DNA from: Firm-04 sp045628085 | Lineage (GTDB): Bacteria; Bacillota; Clostridia; Oscillospirales; Ruminococcaceae | Length of the DNA: 49,662 nucleotides | Assembly (NCBI GenBank): GCA_045628085.1 | Contig: JAZQOZ010000062.1 | Span: 1-49,662 of the forward strand | Direction of reading: 5' to 3' | Shown here: in pieces, positions 24,367-34,635 of the stretch | Numbering within the stretch: the first letter of the stretch is position 1 | How the letters are laid out: every line of letters starts with the position of its first letter | Program-made: the position numbers and the translations under genes | Notes under the pieces: model-generated | Told to the model about the DNA's origin: nothing | The model's database searches: none | Seen by the model: the letters and a program-made list of their open reading frames with translations, nothing else

Positions 24367-26094
24367 ATGAAAAAGACAATCTCTGCACTGCTGTCGGCTT
24401 TGATCGCAGCAGGTGCCTGCACAGCGCTGCCGATGACAGCGTCCGGTGCAGATCTCCTGAATTCGACATTTGAAAGCGGCCTTGACGGCTGGAGTGCCCG
24501 CGGTACGGGTACAAAAGTCGAATTGACAGCTACACAGGCGGCATCCGGTTCGCAGTCGGCTGCTGTCACCAACCGTTCGGACAGCTGGAACGGTATCGCA
24601 TATACGCTCAGTTCCTCAGTCTGTACGCCGGGCGAAACCTACAGCTTCAGTGCAATGGTCACACAGCAGGCCTCTCCTGCGGCTGTCCATTTCAAGCTCT
24701 CTCTTGAATATACGACCGGAGACGGCGGCATGGGCGGTTTTGGCGGCTTTGGCGGTCAGGCAACTTATGCTACTATAGCAGAAAAAGACTGTGCATCCGG
24801 TATGTGGACACAGCTTTCCAATGCATCCTATACCATCCCTGCGGATGCAGTGAATCCTGTTCTGTATATTGAAACTGAGGATTCCAAGATTGATTTCTTC
24901 GTTGATAATATCATTATCTCCACAGAAGGCAGCGTGCCGAATGACGATCCGCCGCAGAATCCGTCGAAAATCGGTGATGTGACGGGCGACCAGAGTGTAG
25001 ACAAAAAAGATGCAGAGAAGCTCCTGGATTATCTTCTGGGCAAAACAAGTGAAATTGACGGCAAAGCAGCCGATCTTGATAATAACAAAAAGCTGAATGC
25101 AGCCGATCTTTCCATTTTGAAGGATCTTATTATGAATCCGCCGGTTGTTACGACTACAACAACCACACAAACGCAGCCGACACAAACAACAACGGTTTCC
25201 GATAACGGCGGTCAGCCGTCATCCGGTTCACACGCATCTCCGAAAGAATATATGGCAAAGATCAGTGCCTCTATGACACAGAATGTTCCCGGCAGTGCGA
25301 AGGGAATGGATCAGGGCTCAACTAAGAAATTTACATATTTCAGCAAGAAGGCAAACCGCAATAAGAGCGCGAATGTCTGGCTTCCGGCAGGATATTCTGA
25401 TTCCAAGAAGTACTGCGTATTGTATATGAATCACGGTATCTTCGGCAATGAGGATAGTATGCTCAGCGGCTTTAATGTCCGCGAAATGGCATCCAGTCTG
25501 ATCGCAAGCGGTGAAGCAGAACCGTTTATTATCATCTTCTCGCAGATGTATACCGATCCGGCTTCGGAAAATCCGGGCATGGGAATGACCATGTCTGTTA
25601 TGGATCATTACGATGATTTCCTCTATGATCTGACTGAAAGCCTGATGCCTTATGTCGAGGAACACTGGTCTGTAAAGACCGGACGCGATAATACAGCAGT
25701 TGCCGGTTTCTCTATGGGCGGCAGAGAATCGCTGTATCTTGGAATCATGCGTCCAGACCTGTTTGGTTATGTATGCGCATCTTCACCGGCTCCCGGCATC
25801 GTTCCGGCAAGTGATGCATTCCTTTCCAATCATCTCGGAAGCTATAAGGCTGACGGTGTCAATCGTATGAAGAATGAAGATTTCAAGATCAGTGATGCTG
25901 ATCTGCCGTATCTGCTGATGATCGGCGGCGGAACAAATGATAGTGTTGTCGGAACATTCCCGAAACAGTATCATGAGCTGTTTGATAAGAACGGCACGAC
26001 CAATATCTGGATGGAAGTTCCGGGTGCAGGTCATGACGGCGGTGTTGGTACTCCGCTGTTCTACAACTTCTTCAAAGCAATGTTCAAGGCATAA
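24367..26094 (+). CDS. Secreted CBM-dockerin-CE1 esterase
   Basis: A 575-residue secreted protein with signal peptide (about 1-28), a CBM4/9-like beta-sandwich (30-185, including a Gly-rich GGMGGFGGFGG insert at 120-130), an internal dockerin (about 201-257; DVTGDQSVDKKD and DLDNNKKLNAAD), a Thr/Gln-rich linker (260-280) and a CE1 esterase domain (290-575) with Ser449 in AGFSMGGRESLYLG and GAGHDGG near the end as probable His. The dockerin sits between the modules rather than at the C-terminus. It is related to the lipid-anchored esterase at 15728. Feruloyl or acetyl esterase activity on plant cell walls is likely. GAAAGGATGA before the ATG at 24367 sets the start. Confidence 0.88.
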   Translation: MKKTISALLSALIAAGACTALPMTASGADLLNSTFESGLDGWSARGTGTKVELTATQAASGSQSAAVTNRSDSWNGIAYTLSSSVCTPGETYSFSAMVTQQASPAAVHFKLSLEYTTGDGGMGGFGGFGGQATYATIAEKDCASGMWTQLSNASYTIPADAVNPVLYIETEDSKIDFFVDNIIISTEGSVPNDDPPQNPSKIGDVTGDQSVDKKDAEKLLDYLLGKTSEIDGKAADLDNNKKLNAADLSILKDLIMNPPVVTTTTTTQTQPTQTTTVSDNGGQPSSGSHASPKEYMAKISASMTQNVPGSAKGMDQGSTKKFTYFSKKANRNKSANVWLPAGYSDSKKYCVLYMNHGIFGNEDSMLSGFNVREMASSLIASGEAEPFIIIFSQMYTDPASENPGMGMTMSVMDHYDDFLYDLTESLMPYVEEHWSVKTGRDNTAVAGFSMGGRESLYLGIMRPDLFGYVCASSPAPGIVPASDAFLSNHLGSYKADGVNRMKNEDFKISDADLPYLLMIGGGTNDSVVGTFPKQYHELFDKNGTTNIWMEVPGAGHDGGVGTPLFYNFFKAMFKA

Positions 26095-26108
26095 TAACTA
26101 AATAGCAC

Positions 26109-26148
26109 AAGCGCTCTGCTCAACTATGAACAGAGCGCTTATTTTATT
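26109..26148 (+). terminator. Terminator of the dockerin esterase gene
   Basis: AAGCGCTCTG pairs with CAGAGCGCTT and is followed by ATTTTATT. Confidence 0.88.
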
Positions 26149-26155
26149 GACAGAT

Positions 26156-26192
26156 GCACGAAGCCCCCGTCCGAAGACAGGGGACTTCGTGC
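26156..26192 (-). terminator. Hairpin at the 3' end of the GH2/GH141 operon
   Basis: GCACGAAG(T)CCCC pairs with GGGG(G)CTTCGTGC on the minus strand, 4 bases past the stop at 26197. The tail ATCTGTC is weak. Confidence 0.65.
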
Positions 26193-26196
26193 ATAT

Positions 26197-29085
26197 TCAT
26201 GCCATAATGGGGAAAACGCTGATTTTGCCGATGAGATAATCTCTATGCAGTGTGACATCCTCTGCATCAAGCTCACCGTTTCCGTTTAGATCGGCAGGAT
26301 CAAGGTCGTCGATCTCACCTTTCATGACTGCCTGTTTCAGCAGAGAAAGGTCGCGTGCATCAACACTCTGATCGCCGTTGAGATCACCGTAGATAAATTC
26401 CTTAGAACCGGAGCCTGCCGGAACATTGAGTTTCCACCATGCAACATTAAACAGGTAACCATCACCGCCCTTGAATACAAGGTACAGATCATGGACACCG
26501 GAAGTTTTTGTCAGGGATGCAGACATCGTCTGCCAATCCTGCCAGCCGCCTGTTGAAGCGACATCAACTGTACCGATCAGTTTGCCGTCTGCGCTGTCAA
26601 GTCTGACTTCGATAGAAGAACCGCCGTTGTTTGCACCAACGCGAACGTCGATCTTATCAGCACCGTCGCCGAAATCGACATCCTTGAAACCGATGTAGTC
26701 GCCGTTTTCGATATAAGCAACATCCTGTCCGCCTTCACTGCAATTTTCCAGATCAATGCCGGACTGTGTGGAAAACGAACTTGCATCGACCTGTGATGCA
26801 GAACCGCTGACGCGGAGAATATGTGAGGATTTGCTGAGGATCTTGCCGCTGCTGTCTGTGACATAGATACGATATTCTCCTGCTTCTGACGGTGTCTTGA
26901 TCTTTGCCGCTGTACCGGTTGCTTTCGTTGTCATACTGCCGGCTTTGAAAGATGTTGTGCTGTCCGGCGCGATCCATACTGTTTTTCCGGAACCGGCTTT
27001 ACGGATCGGCAGGAATCCATCGCCCTTTGCCGCACAGCTTGCCGGGAAGACATAATCGGCATCTGTACGCATATTTTCCGGCATAATGCTGCGGAATTCG
27101 TCCTGCAAACCGGAGTTCAGGCAGACTTCATATTGTTTCTGCGGCCAAACATTGTCGGAAACAACGATCGGTGTGTCGATCCGGCTGCTGGGCGGATTTT
27201 TGCCCATTTTGTTGACCGTTGCATAAGTGCGAAGAATCGTCAGGTCATGTTTGTCGCCGTATTCTTCGCAGTTGATCGTATAGGTAACATTTTTGTCGAT
27301 TTCGAGAACATTGTCATTTTCTTCGATCCATGCTGTTCCTTCGTCATTGTGCAGACCGTATGTCGGCGCACCTGCACCGCCTGCCGGAATGCCCTGAATG
27401 TAATTCTCATTGATAATTGTGCCGGGCATCTGACCGATCGTGTAGATACCGCCGCTGTCGTGCAGACGGTTCAGGCAGTTTATGACGCGGTTATAACAGA
27501 TCTGATTATCGCGGCAGGTTTCGGAATCTTTGAAATTGCACCAGCCCCAGCCGAGATGAATGCCGTTATAAGCGGTTTTTTCGACCTGATTGCGCAGGAT
27601 CTTGACGGAATCTCCGAAATAAACAGTAATCGCAGCACATCCGCCGAAGCCGTGAACAACGGAGATATCATAGAGAAGATTGTCGCAGATCGAAATGTTT
27701 TTGCAGACACCTTCGACACCGGCAGGATATTTTTCATGGTTGGAACCGTTTTTGTCGCCGATGTAAATATGCTGCGGATGTGCGATCGTAATACCGGAAG
27801 ATGTGATGTCTGTGACATAGTTTCCGGAGATGGAACTGTTGATGACATCGTTGGTCATCTGCAAACCGTCCGCGCCGCTGTGCTTGATGACATTGCCTGT
27901 GAATTCGATCGAATCACTGGATGTGACTTTGATCATTGCGGGCAGAGTATCGACCATTTCATATTTCTTGCTGTGCCAGTTGGAATCGGCAAATGCTGTA
28001 TAGGTCTGCGCTGCCTGACAGGTCGTTTTACCGTGTGAACCGTCCACATTTGTCAGCATATAGTCGGTATGTGCAAATGTGATGCCTTTGAATGAAATGT
28101 TCTTAACGCGGCTGTTGTTGGATTCGCCTTCGATAATGACAAGAGATTCCGCAATCGGCGCTTCAACGTCTGCTTCGGACATATTTTCCCATTCATAGGG
28201 ATAATAGTAGAGTTTATGGTCGGTCTTATCAAAATAGAACTGACCGGGCGAATTGACAAATTCAAATGCATTATATAGCGTATGCCAGCCGCCGGTAGAG
28301 AAACCTGCGCCCCAGCCCGGCGTTTGCGCGATCGCACCGTAAGGCTGCTGCATCAGAAAAACGAAAGTGCCGTTTTCATATTTGATATCGCGCGAACAGA
28401 CGATGTTTTCATTCCACGTTGTGCCGTTGACACATTCGAGATCATCGGTGTTCTTTGTAATATGCGGCAGATCACTTTCCTTATACTTGATACCGTCACT
28501 TTTCTGTCCGGAATCCCAAGCCCAGTCTGCCTGACCTGCGCGAACAGAATACGTACCGTATCCGCCCTGTGCGCCGACACCTTTGCTGCCCATATTGGCG
28601 CGGTGATCGTTGACATAGAGATTGCGGAGCTTGTAATCTCTGTCGAGAGATGCAACATAGAGTGAATCGTTGTATTTTTCCCAGCCGGTGACCTGCTGCG
28701 CACCGCTGAATACCGGAACTTCATCTTCATAAGCCTGATAGATGATCCGGTAATCACCTTTGGCAGAATCTTTCATGTCAAAGGTGACCGGTTCGGTCTG
28801 ACGGTAAGTACCGCCGCGGAAATTGACGATAATATCGCCGCTGACACTGCCGTTGATCTTACGAACAGCATCTCTTGCTCCGGCAAGTGTCTTCAGAGGC
28901 GCATTGATCGTTCCGGCATTGCTGTCATCGCCGTCCGGTGAAACAAATAATTCAGCCCCCGGATTTGCGGCAGCAGCTTTCAATGCAAAATCTGCCGGTC
29001 CGCTGAGGACAGCAGACGCGCAGAATACTGCGCTGAGTGCTGCCGTCATGCGAAGAAACGTGCTTTTATTGGAATGATATATCAT
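26197..29085 (-). CDS. Secreted right-handed beta-helix glycosidase (GH141-like) with CBM6 and dockerin
   Basis: A 962-residue secreted protein. After the signal peptide (about 1-40) the domain opening ELFVSPDGDDSNAGTINAPLKTLAGARDAVR is characteristic of beta-helix enzymes such as GH141, followed by rungs rich in Asn/Ile/Gly (ISFKGITFAHT, VIKHSGADGLQM, VTDITSSGITIAH). A CBM6-like module (about 765-895, ending FNVAWWKLN) and a dockerin (905-962; DLNGDQSVDARD and DLNGNGELDAED) follow. Known GH141 members act on xylan or on fucose in pectin; the substrate here is not decided. It lies 29 bases after the GH2 gene and is probably the second gene of that operon, with GGGGGATCTAT before its ATG. Confidence 0.8.
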   Translation of the reverse strand: MIYHSNKSTFLRMTAALSAVFCASAVLSGPADFALKAAAANPGAELFVSPDGDDSNAGTINAPLKTLAGARDAVRKINGSVSGDIIVNFRGGTYRQTEPVTFDMKDSAKGDYRIIYQAYEDEVPVFSGAQQVTGWEKYNDSLYVASLDRDYKLRNLYVNDHRANMGSKGVGAQGGYGTYSVRAGQADWAWDSGQKSDGIKYKESDLPHITKNTDDLECVNGTTWNENIVCSRDIKYENGTFVFLMQQPYGAIAQTPGWGAGFSTGGWHTLYNAFEFVNSPGQFYFDKTDHKLYYYPYEWENMSEADVEAPIAESLVIIEGESNNSRVKNISFKGITFAHTDYMLTNVDGSHGKTTCQAAQTYTAFADSNWHSKKYEMVDTLPAMIKVTSSDSIEFTGNVIKHSGADGLQMTNDVINSSISGNYVTDITSSGITIAHPQHIYIGDKNGSNHEKYPAGVEGVCKNISICDNLLYDISVVHGFGGCAAITVYFGDSVKILRNQVEKTAYNGIHLGWGWCNFKDSETCRDNQICYNRVINCLNRLHDSGGIYTIGQMPGTIINENYIQGIPAGGAGAPTYGLHNDEGTAWIEENDNVLEIDKNVTYTINCEEYGDKHDLTILRTYATVNKMGKNPPSSRIDTPIVVSDNVWPQKQYEVCLNSGLQDEFRSIMPENMRTDADYVFPASCAAKGDGFLPIRKAGSGKTVWIAPDSTTSFKAGSMTTKATGTAAKIKTPSEAGEYRIYVTDSSGKILSKSSHILRVSGSASQVDASSFSTQSGIDLENCSEGGQDVAYIENGDYIGFKDVDFGDGADKIDVRVGANNGGSSIEVRLDSADGKLIGTVDVASTGGWQDWQTMSASLTKTSGVHDLYLVFKGGDGYLFNVAWWKLNVPAGSGSKEFIYGDLNGDQSVDARDLSLLKQAVMKGEIDDLDPADLNGNGELDAEDVTLHRDYLIGKISVFPIMA

Positions 29086-29114
29086 ATAGATCCCCCAAAA
29101 CCCTGTTTCTGTTA

Positions 29115-32100
29115 TTATTTATGAATATCTATCTTGGCTATGATGCGGAGAATGTTGACGACATCGTCGGATTCGAGCTGACCGTCTTCATTGACATCAC
29201 CATTGAGCAGTCCCTGCTCTGTGACACGGGCGGCGGCGTCTTCTGCGATCAGTCTTGCGAGCAGGACTGCATCGGAAACATCGACATACTGATCCTCATT
29301 GACATCACCGAGAAGACCTGCCTGCGGTGTCGGGAAGTCCGGTTCTGCGCCGAAATCAACCCACATTGCAACTGCATCATCCTGTGAAGAATATGCCGGA
29401 GAAGCGGTGTTCTGGGATGCAAGTTCAGAAGCGGAAAGCGCTTTGCTGTAGATGCGGACTGCACCGAATTCAGCATTGGAGCTTCTGCCTGTTTCCGGAC
29501 ATCCGCCGATCGTGACACTGTATCCGGAATGTGCCGGACCGCCTGTGGAAAGCTGCTTTGTGCTGAGGATCTGACCGTCGGCATAGACTGACAAGGTATT
29601 GGATGCGCCGTTGTAGATACCGGCGACCTGATGCATTTTGCCGATCCAGCCGGATTTCATTGCAGAAGGCATTTCATAGGAGCAGACCTGCCATCCGCCG
29701 TCTGCAAAGATGAAGAAGTCGAGAATACCCGGACGGGTGCGGAGTGCAAAGCTGTGGTCGCCCTTTGCAACGAACATATTGTATTCCGGATCACCGGTCG
29801 GTATCACGTTGGCTTCAACAGTGAAGGAGTTTTTGTTTTCTACGATCGGATCGAGAACTGAATTGAACGGGACCTGAACCTGACCGCTCATCAATACCTG
29901 ACCTTCAGATTCCTTGAGATCAGCAGATGCCGGAACGGGGATCATCATCTGATTCTTGCTGAGATCCTGAATGTAGGATGCGATCTTTCTGTAAGGCTTT
30001 GCCTGTTCCGCAAGCTCTGATGCAGTCGCTTTTGCACTTGTCGGGATAATGGTAAATGTCCAGCTGTACGGACGCTTGCTGGAAAGCTGATACTGACCGA
30101 GTACGCCGGGACCGCAGGTTGCAGAACCGGTACCCATTGAGCCGTAGTTGATGCTGACGTATGTCTGGCTGCGCGGAGTCAATTCATACGGGTGATTTGC
30201 CTTCATCAGATCTTCCGGCAGGAAGTGGAGTGCGCTACCTTCGATCGGTGTTTCGGCTGCGATCAGCACACCGTTCTGATGCTTGCTGCTCTGAATTGCC
30301 ATCCAGTTGAGATCGGTAATTGTTCCGCAGTCATCCGCCTTCATATACGGGAAGAATAAGCCGCCGACTGTGTTGGTCCAGATACCGAGTCTGCCGTTTG
30401 TTTTGCGGTCAGACATTGTTTCGACAGGACCGTTGCCGTACCAGCTTACATTTTCAAAGCCGTTGGGCAGCGTCATGATCGAGCCGACACGGATGAAGTT
30501 ACCCATGCTGCTCTGTGATGCATCGACGCGGATACCGACTGTGACACAGCCGTCAGCAGCGATCGTGTACTGAAGATTGACGGAAGTATTGCCTGCATTC
30601 GGCAGGGTAGTGTATACTGTGATGATCTGATTGCCGTCTGCTTCGCTGGTTTCGATCTTATTGACTTTTGCGCCGTTCATTGCACCTCTCCAGTTCGGAT
30701 CAAATGCATTCTTTGCGCCGTTGTTGTCATTTTCAACGTAGCCGCGCCAGAAGTTCGGTGCAGGGCCGTTTTCGATGAGCACTTCGCCCTTATAAGCGTA
30801 ATTGGTCATCTGACCGGTACTCTTATTGACTGCGAAACTGAAATCTTTACCGACAACAGCATAATCGCCGCTGTTTTCAACGACTGTTACAGAATCACTG
30901 CTGGTTTTCTTTGCAACTTTCGCTGCACCGGCAGGAACGGTGAACTGTGCGTAGGAAAGCTCAGTGCCGTCCGGAACAAGATCGTTTCCGTTCAGCTTCC
31001 GTACGGAAATATTCAGCAGGAATTCATCGCCGGGGGCAATGGATGCCGGCAGCTTGAACGGTACGGTGATCGTGCCGTGTGTCAGCGGTGCGACATCGGT
31101 ATTTTCTGCTTTTCCGCTGCTGACGGCAAGACCGTTTTTCAGCAGTGTCCATTCAACATCAAATTCATTGAGATTTGCAAAATTATTTTCATTGTATACA
31201 GAAATTTTGCGGTCATTGATCTGGCTTGCATCAGCGGTAAACCAGAAATTCTGATACTGATACTTGACTTCTGCAAGCTCCGGCTGCGGTGTTCTGTCCG
31301 GACTGATCAGACCGTTCTGACAGAAGCTGTTGTCATTCGGATTGTCACCCCAGTCGCCGCCGTATGCGAAGTAATGTCCGGGGCTCAGTTCGCTGTAGAG
31401 GTTTGTCTGTGCAAAATCTTCGCTGTAATAATCCCATTTGCCGTTAATCATGCTCGAACCGGCATTCGTGGATTCTTTCACTTCTGCGCTGTAATCGAGC
31501 CATACCAGAACGGAAGAATCGGTCGGGGCTATTGCGGGAGAAGTGCTGTTCTGGGCGCTGATCTCAGCTGCTGAGAGCGCTCTGTTATAGACACGCGCCA
31601 GAGAGATCTCACCGTCACAGCGTCTGCCGTTGGAAGCATCGTAACCGATACCGAGCGGCGTTGTGCCTGCGTCGATCGCATCGGCAACTGTATCGGATGC
31701 CATGAGTTTGCCGTCGCAGTAAATGGAGATCGCACCCTTGTCAAAGACACCGACGACCTGATGCCAGTTACCGACCCAGTTGGACGGGAAATCGCAGGAT
31801 ACTGCATTCCAGCCGCCGCTGTGAACGAAGAATTCCAGACCGCTGCCCGAACTCTTGGTTTTCAGTGCAGCCTGATTATCACCGATCGACAGCAGAATGC
31901 TGTTCTGAGCAGTCGAGGAAGGTTTTACGAATGCTTCAAAGGTGAAGGATTTACCTGTGCCGGAAAGTGCGCTCAGATAGGATGTATTATTGTCCATGAG
32001 CGTATAACCCTTGCAGGATACACCTGTCAGCGAACCGTTGCCGGCACTGCGGTTAAAATCGGAATCACCGGCGTGAACAGTACCGACCTGACCTTTTTTG

Positions 32101-34115
32101 TCGGTGATCTCATAGACAGTATCGCTGCCGCCGAAACCGCCGAGTGAAACGGCTCTTGCCTGATCGACCCAGTCCCAGATGAAGCCGCCGAGCAGATTGT
32201 CTGCGCTGCGGATCGCATCCCAGTATTCTTTCAGTGCGCCGAGGGAATTGCCCATAGCGTGATCGTATTCGCACATGACGTACGGCATTTTGCCGTTTCC
32301 GCCCTTGCCGCGAACTGTATCAACGCCCGGATACATATTACTGTCCATGTCAACGCCCATTGAGGTGCCCTGACCTTCGCTGTGTACCGGTCTTGTCGGA
32401 TCGTTTTTCTTGAAGTACCAGATCATATCGCGGAAGATACCGTTTCCGAAATTCGGATCGCTTGTATACTTCATTTCGTTGCCGATCGACCATGCAATGA
32501 TCGCCGGATTGTTTTTCAGTCGCTGGAATGTGGTTTCGGTACGGTTCAGACCAAGCTCATAGAACAATCCTGTCTGTTTATTGTTGTCACCGTACATCAG
32601 TCCGTGACATTCCATATTGGTTTCGCCCATCATGTAAAGACCGTATTTATTGCAGAGCCAGTAGAGATAGGAGTCATTGCTGTAGTGCGAGGTTCGGATG
32701 GCATTGATGTTGTTGGTTTTCATCAGATGGACATCTTCTTCCATGCACTCCTGTGTGACAGCCTTGCCGTGGAACGGATCGGTGTCGTGACGGTTGACAC
32801 CCTTCAGCAGCAGACGCTTGCCGTTGATCGTAATGGGCTGCCATTGCTTTGTTGTGACACGATAGGAGCTGTCTACCTCTGCCCGTGTAAAGCCGATTTC
32901 ACGGAAACCAAGCTGTGCGGATACGGTTTCGATCGTACCGGAGCCGTTTTTCAGTGTCAGAACAAGCGCATAGATATTCGGATGCTCCGCAGACCACAGC
33001 AGCGGTGAGAGAACTTCCTTTGATATCTTTGCAGTCACGATTTTACCGGCATCGACTGTCGAAACCGGAATGGTAGTACCGGCTGTCAGGTTATTGCCGG
33101 CTTCATCCAGAACGGCAACATCCACGCTCAGATTGCCGACACTCTTTGATGCTTTGTTGTGAATATTGACGGACAGATTCAGAGATGCATTTTTATAGTT
33201 ATCATCCAGATCTGTCTGTACTGTGTAATCAGAGATCTTGACAAGCGGCGTACTGGTCAGGAAAACATCGCGGAAAATACCGCCGTCGTAGATCATATCC
33301 TGATCTTCAAACCATGTACCGTCACAGAATTTGTGAACCTCAACAGCGATCAGGTTTTCGCCCTCTGTCAGATAGTCAGTGATATCGAAACGGTGCGGGC
33401 TGAATGTATCTTCGCTGTAGCCGGCTTCCTTGCCGTTGACATATACATAGTATGCAGATTCAACGCCCTCAAAGTGAATTTCAACACGGCGGTTATCTGC
33501 GAGCATATCCGAAGAAACGTTGATCGTTTTGCGGTAAAGACCGACCGGATTATAATTGGTCGGGGCATTCGGGCAGGAGACACCCGGATCATATTTGCTC
33601 TGGAACGGCATCGTAACATTGGCGTAGATCGGGAAATCGAAGCCGTCGCTTGTCCAGCTGTTCGGCAGGGTAACGGATTTCCATTTGTCCGCAGCATTCA
33701 GCGTGTAGCCGGGCTTCATCGCGCCGGCATTCAGGAGTGCCTGCGCACTGCCGGAATTCTGAACGACTGTCAGATCCCACGGCTCATCCGGACCTGTCAG
33801 CATCTGCATATAATCCGATTGGGTTCGGGCGTTATAGTCCCAGACTGCACTGGCAGCCGTTGCGGTGTCCTGATAGGGGATGAGCGTCAGGGATGCCGGT
33901 TCGCGGTTGACTGCAAATACATCTTCCGCGCCGTTTTTACCTGTCCATTCATTGTGATTGAATTTTTGTTCATTCACGTTGGCTCTATACAGCGGTTCCA
34001 AGCCAAGCTGTATATCGGATGCAGCCGCATGTGCAGACAAATACTGCCCCGGTAAAGCTGCCGCGAGGATACTCAGGGATAGTATCATCGCACCGGTTCT
34101 TTTCCAAATTTTCAT
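29115..34115 (-). CDS. Very large secreted GH2 beta-galactosidase with two LamG domains and dockerin
   Basis: A 1666-residue secreted LacZ-type enzyme. The signal peptide (about 1-31) is followed by the GH2 sugar-binding, sandwich and barrel domains; acid/base Glu547 is in WSIGNEMKY and nucleophile Glu616 in VMCEYDHAMGNS. A LamG domain (about 690-875) is inserted between the barrel and the later beta-galactosidase domains, whose small-chain domain is at about 1120-1400. A second LamG (about 1430-1600) and a dockerin (1605-1666; DVNEDQYVDVSD, DVNEDGQLESDD) finish it. The frame opens upstream with GTG at 34166, but ATG 34115 gives a proper signal peptide behind AAGGGAAAAGGG. It likely removes galactose from plant galactans or arabinogalactan. 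Confidence 0.9.
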   Translation of the reverse strand: MKIWKRTGAMILSLSILAAALPGQYLSAHAAASDIQLGLEPLYRANVNEQKFNHNEWTGKNGAEDVFAVNREPASLTLIPYQDTATAASAVWDYNARTQSDYMQMLTGPDEPWDLTVVQNSGSAQALLNAGAMKPGYTLNAADKWKSVTLPNSWTSDGFDFPIYANVTMPFQSKYDPGVSCPNAPTNYNPVGLYRKTINVSSDMLADNRRVEIHFEGVESAYYVYVNGKEAGYSEDTFSPHRFDITDYLTEGENLIAVEVHKFCDGTWFEDQDMIYDGGIFRDVFLTSTPLVKISDYTVQTDLDDNYKNASLNLSVNIHNKASKSVGNLSVDVAVLDEAGNNLTAGTTIPVSTVDAGKIVTAKISKEVLSPLLWSAEHPNIYALVLTLKNGSGTIETVSAQLGFREIGFTRAEVDSSYRVTTKQWQPITINGKRLLLKGVNRHDTDPFHGKAVTQECMEEDVHLMKTNNINAIRTSHYSNDSYLYWLCNKYGLYMMGETNMECHGLMYGDNNKQTGLFYELGLNRTETTFQRLKNNPAIIAWSIGNEMKYTSDPNFGNGIFRDMIWYFKKNDPTRPVHSEGQGTSMGVDMDSNMYPGVDTVRGKGGNGKMPYVMCEYDHAMGNSLGALKEYWDAIRSADNLLGGFIWDWVDQARAVSLGGFGGSDTVYEITDKKGQVGTVHAGDSDFNRSAGNGSLTGVSCKGYTLMDNNTSYLSALSGTGKSFTFEAFVKPSSTAQNSILLSIGDNQAALKTKSSGSGLEFFVHSGGWNAVSCDFPSNWVGNWHQVVGVFDKGAISIYCDGKLMASDTVADAIDAGTTPLGIGYDASNGRRCDGEISLARVYNRALSAAEISAQNSTSPAIAPTDSSVLVWLDYSAEVKESTNAGSSMINGKWDYYSEDFAQTNLYSELSPGHYFAYGGDWGDNPNDNSFCQNGLISPDRTPQPELAEVKYQYQNFWFTADASQINDRKISVYNENNFANLNEFDVEWTLLKNGLAVSSGKAENTDVAPLTHGTITVPFKLPASIAPGDEFLLNISVRKLNGNDLVPDGTELSYAQFTVPAGAAKVAKKTSSDSVTVVENSGDYAVVGKDFSFAVNKSTGQMTNYAYKGEVLIENGPAPNFWRGYVENDNNGAKNAFDPNWRGAMNGAKVNKIETSEADGNQIITVYTTLPNAGNTSVNLQYTIAADGCVTVGIRVDASQSSMGNFIRVGSIMTLPNGFENVSWYGNGPVETMSDRKTNGRLGIWTNTVGGLFFPYMKADDCGTITDLNWMAIQSSKHQNGVLIAAETPIEGSALHFLPEDLMKANHPYELTPRSQTYVSINYGSMGTGSATCGPGVLGQYQLSSKRPYSWTFTIIPTSAKATASELAEQAKPYRKIASYIQDLSKNQMMIPVPASADLKESEGQVLMSGQVQVPFNSVLDPIVENKNSFTVEANVIPTGDPEYNMFVAKGDHSFALRTRPGILDFFIFADGGWQVCSYEMPSAMKSGWIGKMHQVAGIYNGASNTLSVYADGQILSTKQLSTGGPAHSGYSVTIGGCPETGRSSNAEFGAVRIYSKALSASELASQNTASPAYSSQDDAVAMWVDFGAEPDFPTPQAGLLGDVNEDQYVDVSDAVLLARLIAEDAAARVTEQGLLNGDVNEDGQLESDDVVNILRIIAKIDIHK

Positions 34116-34151
34116 AAAAACCCTTTTCCCTTTCTGCTTTGTGTAGTTGAT

Positions 34152-34161
34152 TTGTATACAA
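34152..34161. promoter_or_regulatory. Perfect 10-bp palindrome in the GH2 leader
   Basis: TTGTATACAA lies just downstream of the expected GH2 transcription start, a position suited to a repressor roadblock. It resembles an AraR box lacking the central CG, so the regulator is uncertain. Confidence 0.4.
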
Positions 34162-34180
34162 TACACGAATATCTATGTTC

Positions 34181-34209
34181 ATTATAAACTATTTTCACAT
34201 ACCGTTCAA
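34181..34209 (-). promoter_or_regulatory. Promoter of the GH2/GH141 operon
   Basis: Minus strand TTGAAC (34204-34209), 17-base spacer, TATAAT (34181-34186). Confidence 0.7.
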
Positions 34210-34547
34210 TGTGCAATTCATAGATATTCTGGATAAATTGCAGAAGTTTCATGTATTGCGAAACAGTACAACATATTATCAAAAATTGCGATGATGTATC
34301 TTTTACTATGTACAAATGCTGCGAAAGATGTATGAAAGCCATATATCATGAAATATAATACCATACAGGCAGAGTTTTTCTTTCTGCACAGAACGCGGGA
34401 CAGAGGAATTACTTTGCGTTCACTATGAATCACAGAGTATACGTGAAATGTGGTGTCCGTATATATTTTTTTGTAGGGACAGCGACAAAGATATATATAG
34501 ATATTTACCCGAATTTGGATATATATATAATAGTCTGCCGTTTTACT

Positions 34548-34576
34548 TGTTATTTTATTTATAATATGCTATAATA
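34548..34576 (+). promoter_or_regulatory. Promoter of the ABC-2 exporter operon
   Basis: TTGTTA (about 34548-34553), 17-base spacer, TATAAT (about 34571-34576) with extended TG (TATGCTATAAT). Confidence 0.7.
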
Positions 34577-34635
34577 CAACTGGGAAGCCGTACCGTACTT
34601 GCAAATACAAATTTACTGGAAAGAGAGAGAAAGAT

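Larger units (their letters stand above)
34116..34635. other. 520-base divergent regulatory region between the GH2 operon and the ABC-2 exporter
   Basis: AT-rich, no gene seen. It holds the GH2 promoter and a TTGTATACAA dyad, the exporter promoter, and two weak AraR-like sites: TTTACTATGTACAAAT at 34302-34317 (12 of 16 consensus positions) and TGGTGTCCGTATATAT at 34451-34466 (10 of 16). Repeated GATATATATA tracts lie at about 34490-34530. Confidence 0.55.

Noticed and set aside
27133..28038. Plus-strand open frame of 301 codons opposite the GH141-like gene
   Set aside because: Antisense shadow of a conserved beta-helix enzyme; no start signals.
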